Shown here piece after piece: positions 28,035 to 37,334 of a stretch of DNA of 64,000 nucleotides. A model generated the notes under the pieces. It did no database searches and was not told the origin of the DNA. It saw only the letters and a program-made list of their open reading frames with translations. This DNA comes from Filomicrobium insigne. GTDB lineage: Bacteria > Pseudomonadota > Alphaproteobacteria > Rhizobiales > Hyphomicrobiaceae. Both the position numbers and the translations under genes were made by a program. Each line of letters opens with the position of its first letter. Positions within the stretch are counted from its first letter, which is position 1. The stretch is taken from positions 186,001 through 250,000 of the forward strand of contig NZ_FNJC01000003.1 of assembly GCF_900104305.1 (NCBI RefSeq). The letters run 5' to 3'.

Positions 28035-29303
28035 GTGCTCGATCAACGTTTCAAGTCAAGCTTGTGGCGTGCTGTGTGTGTGCTGGCCTTGTTTGCTGCG
28101 CCGGTTGTCATGCCCGCACATGCAGTGGGGCCCAACGACTGGATGTCGTTCAACAAGCCCAATACAGGCGCGGTTGATCGCAACTTCATCCGACGTTGGG
28201 AAGCCAATCCCCCACCGGGATATCCAACGCTGTCCCCCGGCAACATCGCAGCGACAGACGCTGCAATCAAACGCTACGAGTTAATCGTCAAAGGCGGCGG
28301 CTGGAAAGAATTACCTTCCGATCAGCTGGCAATGGGGTCCAATGGTCCAGCTGTTGAGGACCTGCGCGATCGTCTTAAGCTGTCTGGCGATCTCCAGGAT
28401 GAGTCCTGGATGCCGCAGCACTTTGACTATTATCTTGAAAAGGCGGTGAAGCGCTTCCAAGCATCGAACGGGCTCGCACCGACCGGGATCGTAGATAAGC
28501 GCACGCGAGCTGCATTGAATGTGTCGGCCGAAGTGCGGCTGCGCCAGCTTAAGTTGGGCTTGAAGCGACTGAAGGAATACACGCGTCACACTGCAAAAGG
28601 ACGGTACGTCGTCGTCAACATCCCCGCCGCCCAGATAGAAGCTATCGAGAATGATCGCGTTGTGTCACGCCATGCCGGCGTCGTCGGCAAAACGGATCGA
28701 AAGACACCTCTGTTGACCTCGAGTATCCACGAACTGAATTTCAACCCGATCTGGCGCCTTCCCCCAACGGTCATTTCTCAAGACTTGATCCCCAAGGGGC
28801 GGCAAATGCAGCGCGCTGGCCAGAGCGTGCTCGTGAAATATGGCATAGACGCCTACGATGGCGAAGGCCGCAAGGTGGACCCCGAGAAGATCAATTGGAA
28901 CTCAAGCCGTCCGCACGCGCTGTCTTATCGGCAAAAGCCCGGCGAGGGTAATCCGATGGGCTTCCTGAAGATCAACTTCCACAATGGCCACTCCGTTTAT
29001 ATGCACGACACGCCCTCCGATTCCCTGTTTGGCCGAAATTTCCGGGCGGCGAGTTCCGGATGTGTGCGTGTGCAAAATATCGAACAACTCGCGACATGGC
29101 TGTTGGCGGATCAAGGTAGTTGGGACCGTTCTCGTGTGGACGAGATGAAGGCCAAAGTGAAACGCGAAGATGTGCGGCTTAAGAAGCCTGTACGGCTGTA
29201 TTTTGCCTACATCACGGCTTGGGCCACGGAAGATGGCGTGGTGCAGTTTCGCCGCGATCTCTACCTCAAAGATGGCGTGGGGCGAGACGTCGCTTCTTAC
29301 TGA
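28035..29303 (+). CDS. ldtP: L,D-transpeptidase (YkuD) with peptidoglycan-binding domain, LdtP-like
   Basis: A 422-residue periplasmic enzyme that makes or edits meso-DAP cross-links in peptidoglycan. It has a Sec signal (VCVLALFAAPVVMPAHA), a PG_binding_1 domain (about 85-155, VKRFQASNGLAPTGIVDKRT) and a YkuD domain with HDTPSDSLFGR, then SSGCVRV with catalytic Cys343. It starts at GTG 28035 after GGGTGGG. Its place beside the LdtR-like regulator supports the LdtP assignment. A paralogue lies at 38600-39970. Confidence 0.9.
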   Translation: MLDQRFKSSLWRAVCVLALFAAPVVMPAHAVGPNDWMSFNKPNTGAVDRNFIRRWEANPPPGYPTLSPGNIAATDAAIKRYELIVKGGGWKELPSDQLAMGSNGPAVEDLRDRLKLSGDLQDESWMPQHFDYYLEKAVKRFQASNGLAPTGIVDKRTRAALNVSAEVRLRQLKLGLKRLKEYTRHTAKGRYVVVNIPAAQIEAIENDRVVSRHAGVVGKTDRKTPLLTSSIHELNFNPIWRLPPTVISQDLIPKGRQMQRAGQSVLVKYGIDAYDGEGRKVDPEKINWNSSRPHALSYRQKPGEGNPMGFLKINFHNGHSVYMHDTPSDSLFGRNFRAASSGCVRVQNIEQLATWLLADQGSWDRSRVDEMKAKVKREDVRLKKPVRLYFAYITAWATEDGVVQFRRDLYLKDGVGRDVASY

Positions 29304-29564
29304 GGTAGTCCGTTCTCCCCTTGCCGCGGGTGTGCCTGATCCTAATTTTGCTATCTGCGCAGATTTACCCTCAAAACGAGGGTTGAACTCGGCTGCACGA
29401 TGCTCTTCACTGGACGCCGAGGAAAATCGGGCATTTCAACGGCATTTATGACTATGCGCCGCATTGTCTTGCTCTATCGCAGATTATAGTCATTCTATGA
29501 CTCCACCGATTAACCAGCTCGGTTTTCTGGAACTGGGCCATCCACGGGCATTCGGGACCGCAAC

Positions 29565-30797
29565 ATGGATTATGGCAAGAAGTTTCAGGACGCTATCGAT
29601 GCCTTACATCGGGAGGGGCGCTACCGCGTTTTCGCGGACCTGAAACGCCAGCGCGGGAATTACCCGCACGCTTATCATGTTGATACACATGGGGCGTCCG
29701 ACATCACGGTGTGGTGCTCCAATGACTATCTTGGCATGAGCCAGCACCCCGTGGTCACCAATGCGATGCACGAGGCCATTGATCTGGTTGGGGCCGGTTC
29801 TGGCGGAACGCGGAACATCTCCGGCACGACGCATTATCACGTCGAACTGGAAGCTGAACTGGCCGACCTGCACGGTAAGCCAGCGGCGCTGTTGTTTACC
29901 TCGGCCTTCGTCGCGAATGACGCGACACTGTCAACCATCCAACAGCTCATCCCCGGCATCGTGCTGTTCTCGGATGAGAAAAACCATGCGTCGATGATTG
30001 CTGGTATCCGCCACGGTGGCGGCATGAAGCACATCTGGCGGCACAACGACATCACGGATCTTGAAGCTCAGCTTGCGCAGTATCCCAAGGAAACGCCTAA
30101 GTTGATTGCATTCGAGAGTGTCTATTCGATGGACGGTCATATCGCGCCGATTTCCGCGATCTGCGATCTCGCAGAAAAGTACGGCGCCATGACCTATCTC
30201 GATGAGGTCCATGCAGTTGGTCTTTATGGCCCCCGTGGCGGCGGTATAGCCGAGCGTGACGGTGTGATGAACCGTGTCGACATCATCAACGGTACCCTTG
30301 CCAAGGGCTTTGGCGTGATGGGTGGCTATATCGCGGCAAGCCGCGTCATTTGCGATGCCATCCGCTCCTATGCGGCAGGCTTCATCTTCACGACCTCGCT
30401 CGCGCCCGCCATTGCCGCTGGCGCGCTGGCGTCCATTCGCCACTTGAAGTCCAGTAAGGTTGAGCGGGAACACATGCACGAGCGCTCGGCAACGCTGAAA
30501 CGGCGCCTCGCGGACGAAGGCTTCCCGGTTATGGAAAACCCGAGCCATATCGTCCCAGTGATGGTTGGTGATCCTGTGCACTGCAAAGCGGTCACGGATG
30601 CGCTTCTCAATCATTACGGAGTCTATGTGCAGCCCATCAATTATCCGACCGTACCGCGGGGCACCGAGCGTATCCGCCTGACGCCTGGTCCGACCCACAC
30701 AGACGCGCACATGGACCATCTCGTAGCTTCGCTGAGAGAGCTTTGGCAGCGCTGCCCAGTCGCCAAGGGCGAATATGTGCGCCTCGCTGCGGAATAA
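29565..30797 (+). CDS. hemA: 5-aminolevulinate synthase
   Basis: The PLP enzyme of the C4 (Shemin) pathway, condensing glycine and succinyl-CoA into 5-aminolevulinate; restricted among bacteria essentially to alphaproteobacteria. It begins [20 protein letters not shown], has [23 protein letters not shown] and the lysine at Lys247 in [14 protein letters not shown]. Length (410 aa) is normal. The upstream 261 bases contain no gene and presumably its promoter. The next gene, glyA, makes glycine, its substrate; they are 227 bases apart, so functional linkage is suggestive only. Confidence 0.97.
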   Translation: MDYGKKFQDAIDALHREGRYRVFADLKRQRGNYPHAYHVDTHGASDITVWCSNDYLGMSQHPVVTNAMHEAIDLVGAGSGGTRNISGTTHYHVELEAELADLHGKPAALLFTSAFVANDATLSTIQQLIPGIVLFSDEKNHASMIAGIRHGGGMKHIWRHNDITDLEAQLAQYPKETPKLIAFESVYSMDGHIAPISAICDLAEKYGAMTYLDEVHAVGLYGPRGGGIAERDGVMNRVDIINGTLAKGFGVMGGYIAASRVICDAIRSYAAGFIFTTSLAPAIAAGALASIRHLKSSKVEREHMHERSATLKRRLADEGFPVMENPSHIVPVMVGDPVHCKAVTDALLNHYGVYVQPINYPTVPRGTERIRLTPGPTHTDAHMDHLVASLRELWQRCPVAKGEYVRLAAE

Positions 30798-30823
30798 ATC
30801 CAGAATTTGAAGAAGTTAGATAG

Positions 30824-30858
30824 AAAAGGCACTTCCTGCCGGGTTTGTAGGGCCTTTT
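30824..30858 (+). terminator. Possible terminator after hemA
   Basis: AAAAGGC (30824-30830) can pair with GCCTTTT (30852-30858) around a 21-base loop that can fold further, ending in four T. The stem is short and AT-rich, so the call is weak. Confidence 0.4.
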
Positions 30859-31024
30859 ACAGCGTGGCGGCAAAGCGCCGCGTTTAGTCCGACATCTTGT
30901 TCCACCGTATTCGACTATGGTAGGGCATACGATCAACCAACGCTGGAGATGCCGGGGTTCTTGCGGCGAACCAGCCTTTTTTCTTTGAAACGCCGCAACT
31001 TTTTGCAAGCACGAGGACAGCTTC

Positions 31025-32335
31025 ATGTCGACAGCCACGGCCGCAGCGGGCGCAGACACCAATAACTTCTTTACTCAGTCACTCGCTGAGCGCGACCCGG
31101 AGATTGCCGACGCGATCGCGAAAGAGCTTGACCGTCAGCAGCACGAGATTGAGCTGATCGCCTCTGAAAACATCGTGTCGAAGGCTGTTCTTGAGGCAGC
31201 AGGAAGCGTTCTGACAAACAAGTACGCCGAAGGCTATCCCGGCCGCCGCTACTATGGCGGCTGCCAGTTCGTCGATATCGCTGAACAGCTGGCGATTGAT
31301 CGCGCCAAGAAGATCTTCGGCTGTGGCTTCGCCAACGTTCAGCCGAATTCGGGCAGCCAGGCAAACCAGGGCGTTTTCAACGCACTGCTTGCGCCAGGCG
31401 ACACGATCCTTGGTTTGAGTCTGGCCGCCGGTGGTCACTTGACCCACGGTGCCACGGTCAACCAGTCGGGCAAGTGGTTCAATGCCGTCCACTACGGCGT
31501 CGACCGCGAAAAGCACCTGATCGACTTCAATGAGGTTCGTGAGCTCGCGCAGAAGCACAAACCGAAGCTGATCATCGCAGGCGGTTCCGCTTATCCGCGC
31601 AAGATCGACTTCGCGACGTTCCGTCAGATCGCCGATGAAGTTGGCGCTTACTTCATGGTCGACATGGCCCACTTCGCTGGCCTTGTTGCCGCCGGTCTCT
31701 ATCCGAGCCCGTTCCCGCACGCGCACGCCGTCACCACGACGACCCACAAGACCCTGCGCGGCCCGCGCGGTGGCATGATCCTGACCAACGACGAAGCCCT
31801 GTCGAAGAAGTTCAACTCGGCGATCTTCCCTGGCATTCAGGGCGGCCCGCTGATGCACGTCATCGCCGCTAAGGCTGTTGCTTTCGGTGAAGCTCTGCAG
31901 CCGGACTATAAAGTCTATATCAAGAACGTCATCGATAACGCCAAGGCCATGGGCGAAGTCCTCGTTGAAAACGGCTTTGCGCTGGTTTCGGGCGGCACCG
32001 ATTCCCACCTCATCCTGGTGGACCTGCGTCCGAAGAAGGTGACCGGCGACATCTCGGAAAAGGCGATGGGCCGTGCGCATATCACCTGCAACAAGAACGG
32101 TGTGCCGTTCGACCCCGAGAAGCCGATGGTGACTTCGGGTATCCGTCTCGGCGCGCCTGCTGGCACGACACGCGGCTTCGGCGTCGCTGAGTTCCGTGAC
32201 ATCGGCCGTATGATCGCCGAAGTGCTAGATGGCCTCGCGAAGAATGGCGAAAACGGCAATGCAGCTGTGGAAGAGAAGATCAAGGCGGAAGCGATTGCGC
32301 TTTGCAAACGTTTTCCCATCTACAGCCAGAATTGA
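31025..32335 (+). CDS. glyA: Serine hydroxymethyltransferase
   Basis: GlyA interconverts serine and glycine while charging tetrahydrofolate with a one-carbon unit. The sequence shows [36 protein letters not shown] and the PLP lysine Lys242 in [15 protein letters not shown], and length (436 aa) is typical. It supplies glycine for haem synthesis and methylene-THF for dTMP. The gene precedes nrdR by 98 bases, the common alphaproteobacterial order glyA-nrdR-rib; codon use is strongly biased, fitting high expression. Confidence 0.97.
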   Translation: MSTATAAAGADTNNFFTQSLAERDPEIADAIAKELDRQQHEIELIASENIVSKAVLEAAGSVLTNKYAEGYPGRRYYGGCQFVDIAEQLAIDRAKKIFGCGFANVQPNSGSQANQGVFNALLAPGDTILGLSLAAGGHLTHGATVNQSGKWFNAVHYGVDREKHLIDFNEVRELAQKHKPKLIIAGGSAYPRKIDFATFRQIADEVGAYFMVDMAHFAGLVAAGLYPSPFPHAHAVTTTTHKTLRGPRGGMILTNDEALSKKFNSAIFPGIQGGPLMHVIAAKAVAFGEALQPDYKVYIKNVIDNAKAMGEVLVENGFALVSGGTDSHLILVDLRPKKVTGDISEKAMGRAHITCNKNGVPFDPEKPMVTSGIRLGAPAGTTRGFGVAEFRDIGRMIAEVLDGLAKNGENGNAAVEEKIKAEAIALCKRFPIYSQN

Positions 32336-32433
32336 GCCTTAACCGGAGCATCGGTAACGGGCTATAAGATAGAGGCGTCGCGCGGGCCAACGACCTGCGC
32401 GGCGCCTTTAGCTTTTGCGGAGAAGAGAGACCT

Positions 32434-32988
32434 ATGCGCTGCCCCTACTGCGCTTGCGAAGATTCGCAGGTAAAGGACAGCCGGCCGACGGAGGAAAATT
32501 CCGCGATCCGCCGGCGTCGCGTCTGCCCGGACTGTGGCGGCCGCTTTACGACGTTTGAGCGCGTGCAGCTGCGCGAACTCATCGTGACGAAGCGTTCCGG
32601 GCGCAAAGTCCCGTTCGACCGCGATAAGCTGATGAACTCCGTGCAGGTCGCGCTGCGCAAGCGGCCCATCGATACGGAGCGCATTGAGCGGATGGTGTCC
32701 GGCATTGTTCGCCAACTTGAGGCGAGCGGTGAGACCGAAATCGATTCCGCCATGATCGGTCAGCTTGTAATGGACGCGCTGCGCGGATTAGACCCCGTTG
32801 CCTATGTCCGGTTTGCCTCCGTGTACCGCGATTTCCGCGAGGCTGCGGATTTCGCGGGCGTTCTCGGCGAGATTGCTGGCGATGCAATCCCACCGCGCGA
32901 GCAGGCAGCGGGCATATCTGAACCTCCGAACTCTCCGGCGAAGCCTGAGCGCATCGTGGATATCGCAGTCGTTGGTAAGCGGGGCTAA
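32434..32988 (+). CDS. nrdR: Transcriptional repressor of ribonucleotide reductase genes
   Basis: NrdR has an N-terminal zinc ribbon ([18 protein letters not shown], later VCPDCGGRF) and an ATP-cone (about 49-139; [20 protein letters not shown]) that senses ATP/dATP. The family normally has about 150-160 residues; this one has a 25-30 residue variable tail. It should repress nrdJ at 17582-21262 in the same window, although I could not find a convincing pair of NrdR boxes there. It opens the run nrdR-ribD-ribE-ribBA-ribH-nusB-thiL. Confidence 0.96.
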   Translation: MRCPYCACEDSQVKDSRPTEENSAIRRRRVCPDCGGRFTTFERVQLRELIVTKRSGRKVPFDRDKLMNSVQVALRKRPIDTERIERMVSGIVRQLEASGETEIDSAMIGQLVMDALRGLDPVAYVRFASVYRDFREAADFAGVLGEIAGDAIPPREQAAGISEPPNSPAKPERIVDIAVVGKRG

Positions 32989-33193
32989 GGGGTGTAAAAG
33001 AGCGTTTCGGACGTTCAGAGTACGGCTTGCGCGGATTATCCCCTGGGACACAAATCTGTGCTGGCGGCATTCGCCGGCTTAGTCGGTCTCAAATGTCCGC
33101 CTGCTCACAATCCTCATCGTGAACCGCCGCATGTGGGCCTGCGGCTGAAACTGGAATAGTCCGATTACCACCACGACTGCCTTCGATCGTCAG

Positions 33194-34303
33194 ATGATGT
33201 CGCTTGCTTTGAGCGCCGCGCGCCGTGCGCTGGGCACGACGGCGCCGAATCCGACTGTTGGTGCAGTCATTGCCGACGAGACGACACAAACGATCATATC
33301 GGTGGCGGCCACGGCCCCAGGCGGGCGTCCACACGCCGAGCCTATAGCTATCGGGCAGGCGGGTGAGTGCGCGCGCGGCAAGACGATGTACGTGACGTTG
33401 GAGCCCTGCTCCCATGTCGGAAGAACGCCACCGTGCGCGGACGCCGTCATTGCCGCCGGCCTCTCGCGCGTCGTTCTCGCTCAAGAGGACCCGGATCCGC
33501 GGGTGTCGGGTCGCGGTACGGCGCGTTTGCGCGCAGCCGGCATAAATGTTGAACGCGGGGTCCTTAACAAGGAAGCCAATTGGGTAACGCGGGGCCATAT
33601 TCTACGCGTGACGGAGCGACGCCCGCTTGTTCAGTTGAAGCTGGCGGTCGACCACGCATTGAGCGTCCCCCGGGGAAACAGCGGCGCGCCCACGTGGGTA
33701 ACGGGAGAGTTGGCACGCTTGCGGGGCCATCTTTTGCGCGCGCGCGCAGACGCAATTCTCGTCGGAGCCCGTACCGTCACCGATGATGACCCTGATCTGA
33801 CATGTCGCCTTCCGGGTTTGGCTGACCGTTCGCCTGTTCGTATTGTGCTCGCAGGGCGAGAGCTTCCATCGCCCAGAAGCCGACTGGTGCGTTCTGCACA
33901 ACAGACACCCGTGTGGATTGTCGGGAGCAGGAAACTCTTTGCGGAACAAGCTGGAGTGGCGGGTGAGCTATCCGATTTGGGCGCCAAGCTGATTGAAGTG
34001 AACGACGTCCGTGGACTTCCCTGGCTCCCCGCAGTGGCGGAAGCACTCGTGGCAGAGGGCGTCACGCGGCTCCTCGTTGAAGGGGGCCCAACCATGTGGC
34101 GGGCCTTCGCGGGGGCGGGTCTCGCGGACGAAGTGATTATGTTTCGCGCACCGCCCACGGATTCATCGTTTGCAGTTTTGCCGCCGCCCCGGCAAGTTCC
34201 CGGGCCCGAAGAACTTGCAGCACTTCTCCCAGGTCTTTCTCTGTCATTGGCGGAGATCAACCACGTCGGCCACGATGTAATGCTAACGTATCGTAAGAAT
34301 TGA
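33194..34303 (+). CDS. ribD: Bifunctional riboflavin deaminase/reductase
   Basis: RibD deaminates and then reduces the pyrimidine intermediate of riboflavin synthesis. The deaminase has PNPTVGAVI, GRPHAEPIAI and the zinc cysteines of LEPCSHVGRTPPC; the reductase follows from about residue 140 (VQLKLAVDHALSVP, DAILVGARTV, LLVEGGPTMWRAF). Length is 369 aa. The start is uncertain: family members usually have several residues including a D-x-x-M motif before this Met, and in-frame codons upstream read TTTTAFDRQ, yet no ATG, GTG or TTG precedes them before a stop. Confidence 0.93.
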   Translation: MMSLALSAARRALGTTAPNPTVGAVIADETTQTIISVAATAPGGRPHAEPIAIGQAGECARGKTMYVTLEPCSHVGRTPPCADAVIAAGLSRVVLAQEDPDPRVSGRGTARLRAAGINVERGVLNKEANWVTRGHILRVTERRPLVQLKLAVDHALSVPRGNSGAPTWVTGELARLRGHLLRARADAILVGARTVTDDDPDLTCRLPGLADRSPVRIVLAGRELPSPRSRLVRSAQQTPVWIVGSRKLFAEQAGVAGELSDLGAKLIEVNDVRGLPWLPAVAEALVAEGVTRLLVEGGPTMWRAFAGAGLADEVIMFRAPPTDSSFAVLPPPRQVPGPEELAALLPGLSLSLAEINHVGHDVMLTYRKN

Positions 34304-34314
34304 GGATTGAGGCG

Positions 34315-34908
34315 ATGTTCACCGGTATCATTACCGACATTGGCACAATTGCCGACCAAAACGACGGCAGCTTCCAGATCAGCGCCTCTTATCCGGCCGC
34401 CGATATCGCGATCGGCGCGTCGATCGCCTGCGATGGCGTTTGTCTCACCGTCACGAAGATCGGAGCGCGTGCTGAGGGGTGTCTTTTCTCCGTCGATGTC
34501 TCCAATGAGACCCGTAGCAAAACGACGGTAGGCCAATGGAAGCCGGGCCGGAGGATCAATCTCGAGCGTGCCCTGGCATTGGGAGATGAGATGGGGGGAC
34601 ACGTCGTGACCGGCCATGTCGACGGTGTCGCACGCATTATTGATTGTCAGGACGATGATGTATCCCGGCGCTTCTCATTTGAGGTTCCTGAGCATCTCGC
34701 AATCTACATCGCGCCCAAAGGTTCTGTGGCTCTGGATGGCACCTCTCTGACCGTTAACGAGGTAAGTGGTGGGCGTTTCGGCGTAAATGTCATCCCCCAC
34801 ACCTTGACCGCCACCACATGGGGAGCGAAAAGCGCAGGCGAGAACGTCAATCTTGAGGTTGATGTGTTCGCGCGTTACGTCGCGCGCATGATGGAGTTTC
34901 GAAATTGA
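34315..34908 (+). CDS. ribE: Riboflavin synthase alpha subunit
   Basis: The enzyme dismutates 6,7-dimethyl-8-ribityllumazine to riboflavin (also called RibC). The N-terminus MFTGIITDIGTI is diagnostic, and the two lumazine-binding repeats are visible: GVCLTVTKIG... with NETRSKTT, and DGTSLTVNEV with the HTLTATTWG motif. Start chosen at ATG 34315 after GAGG; an ATG five codons upstream is less natural. Eleven bases separate it from ribD, and it overlaps ribBA by four bases, so translation is coupled. Confidence 0.95.
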   Translation: MFTGIITDIGTIADQNDGSFQISASYPAADIAIGASIACDGVCLTVTKIGARAEGCLFSVDVSNETRSKTTVGQWKPGRRINLERALALGDEMGGHVVTGHVDGVARIIDCQDDDVSRRFSFEVPEHLAIYIAPKGSVALDGTSLTVNEVSGGRFGVNVIPHTLTATTWGAKSAGENVNLEVDVFARYVARMMEFRN

Positions 34909-36056
34909 TAGATCAGGCGAAAACATCAGCCTCGCCGCAGACCGAACTCGGGTTGTCCTCGACCGAGGAAATTATCGAGGAAATGCGTAATGGCCGCATG
35001 GTCATCTTGGTTGATGCCCCGGACCGGGAGAACGAGGGCGATCTCGTCATACCCGCACAGATGGCTACGCCGGATGCTGTAAACTTCATGGCCAAGCATG
35101 GCCGTGGCCTCATATGCTTGACGTTGACGCGGGCACGCGCGCAGACGCTGCGGCTCGAGGCCATGGTGCGCTCCAACCTTTCACGGAACCGCACGGCGTT
35201 CACCCAGTCGATTGAGGCGCGTGAAGGAATTTCCACCGGCATCTCGGCGGCCGACCGTGCGCGGACCATCGCGACGGCCATTGATCCCAGTAAAGGTGCA
35301 GACGACATAGTTTCTCCAGGACATGTCTTTCCGATCGCCGCGCGCGAAGGGGGTGTCTTGATGCGTGCGGGGCATACGGAAGCTTCCGTGGACTTAGCCC
35401 GCCTGGCGGGGCTTTTGCCCGCAGCGGTAATTTGCGAGATCATGAATGACGACGGCAGCATGGCCCGCCTGCCGGACCTTATGGTGTTTGCCCAAAAGCA
35501 CGGACTGAAAATCGGCACGATCGAAGACCTGATCGCATACCGCTTGCGGCATGATCACATCGTCCGCCCGTTGGCCGTGAGCGATATTAACAGCGCGTTC
35601 GGCGGAGAATTCAAACTGCACGTCTTCGAGACGTTGGTGGAGCCGGGGGAACACTTGGCGCTGGTCAAAGGCGACATTTCCGGTTCAGAGCCCGTGCTTG
35701 TGCGTGTACATGCTGTGAGCCCGTTCGTGGACCTGCTTGGCGTGGGCTCCGAGACAGCAGGCGAATCCCAGATCGCCGCTGCGATGCGCGCTGTCGCGGA
35801 TGAAGGCCGGGGCGTTATCGTATTGATCCGTGATCTTCGGCCGAAGGGGGTGTCCGAGTATATCGCGGCACGCCCGGCATCTGAAGGTGGGCATACCCGC
35901 AACGACCGTCGCCAAGTTGAGATCGGCGTGGGATCGCAAATACTGCGCTCGCTCGGCGTAAGCGATATGGTGCTGCTCACAAACTCCCCGGCGCATATCT
36001 ATGTCGGATTAGAAGCTTTCGGACTATCTATTGTCGACACGCGCGAATTCTACTGA
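34905..36056 (+). CDS. ribBA: 3,4-dihydroxy-2-butanone 4-phosphate synthase with degenerate GCHII domain
   Basis: The N-terminal half is RibB, making the four-carbon precursor of the lumazine ring from ribulose 5-phosphate: VDAPDRENEGDL, RGLICLTLT, SPGHVFPI and REGGVLMRAGHTEAS are all present. The C-terminal half aligns with GTP cyclohydrolase II but lacks its zinc cysteines (VRVHAVSPFVDLLG where active enzymes have HSECxTGD...CDC), so it is probably not a cyclohydrolase; a separate ribA is expected elsewhere. It starts at TTG 34905 inside the ribE stop, with GGAG ten bases upstream. Confidence 0.93.
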   Translation: MIDQAKTSASPQTELGLSSTEEIIEEMRNGRMVILVDAPDRENEGDLVIPAQMATPDAVNFMAKHGRGLICLTLTRARAQTLRLEAMVRSNLSRNRTAFTQSIEAREGISTGISAADRARTIATAIDPSKGADDIVSPGHVFPIAAREGGVLMRAGHTEASVDLARLAGLLPAAVICEIMNDDGSMARLPDLMVFAQKHGLKIGTIEDLIAYRLRHDHIVRPLAVSDINSAFGGEFKLHVFETLVEPGEHLALVKGDISGSEPVLVRVHAVSPFVDLLGVGSETAGESQIAAAMRAVADEGRGVIVLIRDLRPKGVSEYIAARPASEGGHTRNDRRQVEIGVGSQILRSLGVSDMVLLTNSPAHIYVGLEAFGLSIVDTREFY

Positions 36057-36198
36057 GGGTTCGCTTTTGACATAAGAAATAGCCGTCTTCGGAAAACGCA
36101 TGGGCGGAATGTCCTTGTGTGCTGCGGGAGCAGCGCTGGCTCGTGAGCTTCAACGCTCGAAAAATTTGTAAGAAATCAAGACCTCTAGGTGGACCGAC

Positions 36199-36720
36199 AT
36201 GGTAACCAGAACAGGGCGGCCGGATGCACCAGCCGTCGATCACAAGTCACCGCGCTGGCGCGCTAAAGTGCTCATCATTGAAGCACGGTTTTATCCGGAG
36301 ATTGCCGACGAGCTCTTTACCGGGGCGCTCGCGGAGCTAGAGGCGCAGGGCGCAAGCTATGATCATATTATCGTCCCCGGGGCGCTGGAGATTCCCCAGG
36401 TTCTCGCGCAGGCCGTGACGTCCGGCCTAATTCCCCGCAGCGCCGCCAGCGCTCAGTATTGTGGCGCCGTGGCGTTGGGTTGCGTCATAAGAGGGGAGAC
36501 CTCACACTTTGATGTCGTCATTAACAACGCCAACCACTGGCTGATGCAGATTGCGATTGAACATAACGTGCCCGTCGGCAACGGTATTCTGACGGTGGAA
36601 AACGAAGCCCAGGCGCTGGAACGCGCGCGGGGCGGCCGCTCCAGCAAAGGCGCCGACGCCGCTGCAGCCTGCCTCCGATTGATTGAACTTTCGCGTGAAT
36701 TCCAGGGGCAAGGGGCATGA
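36199..36720 (+). CDS. ribH: 6,7-dimethyl-8-ribityllumazine synthase
   Basis: RibH joins the ribityl-pyrimidine and dihydroxybutanone phosphate, giving the substrate of riboflavin synthase. Visible blocks are VLIIEARFYPEIADELFTGAL split across the active site, VPGALEIPQVL, GCVIRGETSHFDVV and PVGNGILTVE. Length 173 aa. The ATG lies 142 bases after ribBA, and its stop overlaps the nusB start (ATGA), so nusB is translationally coupled. Confidence 0.95.
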   Translation: MVTRTGRPDAPAVDHKSPRWRAKVLIIEARFYPEIADELFTGALAELEAQGASYDHIIVPGALEIPQVLAQAVTSGLIPRSAASAQYCGAVALGCVIRGETSHFDVVINNANHWLMQIAIEHNVPVGNGILTVENEAQALERARGGRSSKGADAAAACLRLIELSREFQGQGA

Positions 36721-37334
36721 CCGTCAAGCCACGTAAAGTTGTTCGCCGGGCTTCAGGAAAGGCTACCGGCAGCGCAAACCGTGCAGCCCGTAGCGCTGGC
36801 CGCATGGCGGCCGTGCAAGCTCTCTACCAGATGGACCTTGCTGGAACCGACGTGACCGACGTCATCCACGAATTCACAACGCTCCGCTTTCCGACCGAAG
36901 AGACGGAAGCAAATCCAGCCGAAGAGACGACTGAACCGAAGACTCCCGCCACCGACGCTGCGTTTTTTGCAGAACTCGTGCGCGGCGTCGTGCGCAGACA
37001 GCGCGATATCGATCCTATGATCGATCATCAGCTTGCGTTGAATTGGCGGCTCAAGCGCGTCGACTCTACGCTTCGGGCTATTTTGCGTGCAGGCGCATTC
37101 GAATTGATCGAGCGACGCGACATCCCTGCCCGCGTTGTGATCAACGAGTACATCGAAGTCGCGCATGCGTTCTTTGACGACGATGAGCCCAAAGTCGCCA
37201 ATGGCGTGTTGGATCGCCTCGCGCGCCGCCTCCGCGTTTCCGAGTTTGAGATGCGGCGGACCTCTCCGCAGGATAAAAACGAACCGCCTGCCGATACCGA
37301 GCCGGATCCATCTCCCGATAGGGCCAATGGCTGA
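36717..37334 (+). CDS. nusB: Transcription antitermination factor NusB
   Basis: NusB binds boxA RNA with NusE (S10) in rRNA antitermination. The core fits the family: RMAAVQALYQMDL at the N-terminus, LRAILRAGAFEL and PARVVINEYIEVAHAFF, then VANGVLDRLARR. It is longer than usual (205 aa) because of a basic N-terminal extension, an acidic Thr/Glu insertion near 60-80, and a charged C-terminal tail. It overlaps ribH by four bases and thiL by eight. Confidence 0.94.
   Translation: MTVKPRKVVRRASGKATGSANRAARSAGRMAAVQALYQMDLAGTDVTDVIHEFTTLRFPTEETEANPAEETTEPKTPATDAAFFAELVRGVVRRQRDIDPMIDHQLALNWRLKRVDSTLRAILRAGAFELIERRDIPARVVINEYIEVAHAFFDDDEPKVANGVLDRLARRLRVSEFEMRRTSPQDKNEPPADTEPDPSPDRANG

Noticed and set aside
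29565-32335. hemA and glyA as a single glycine-to-ALA operon
   Set aside because: The 227-base gap with a possible terminator argues for separate transcription; only the metabolic link is clear.
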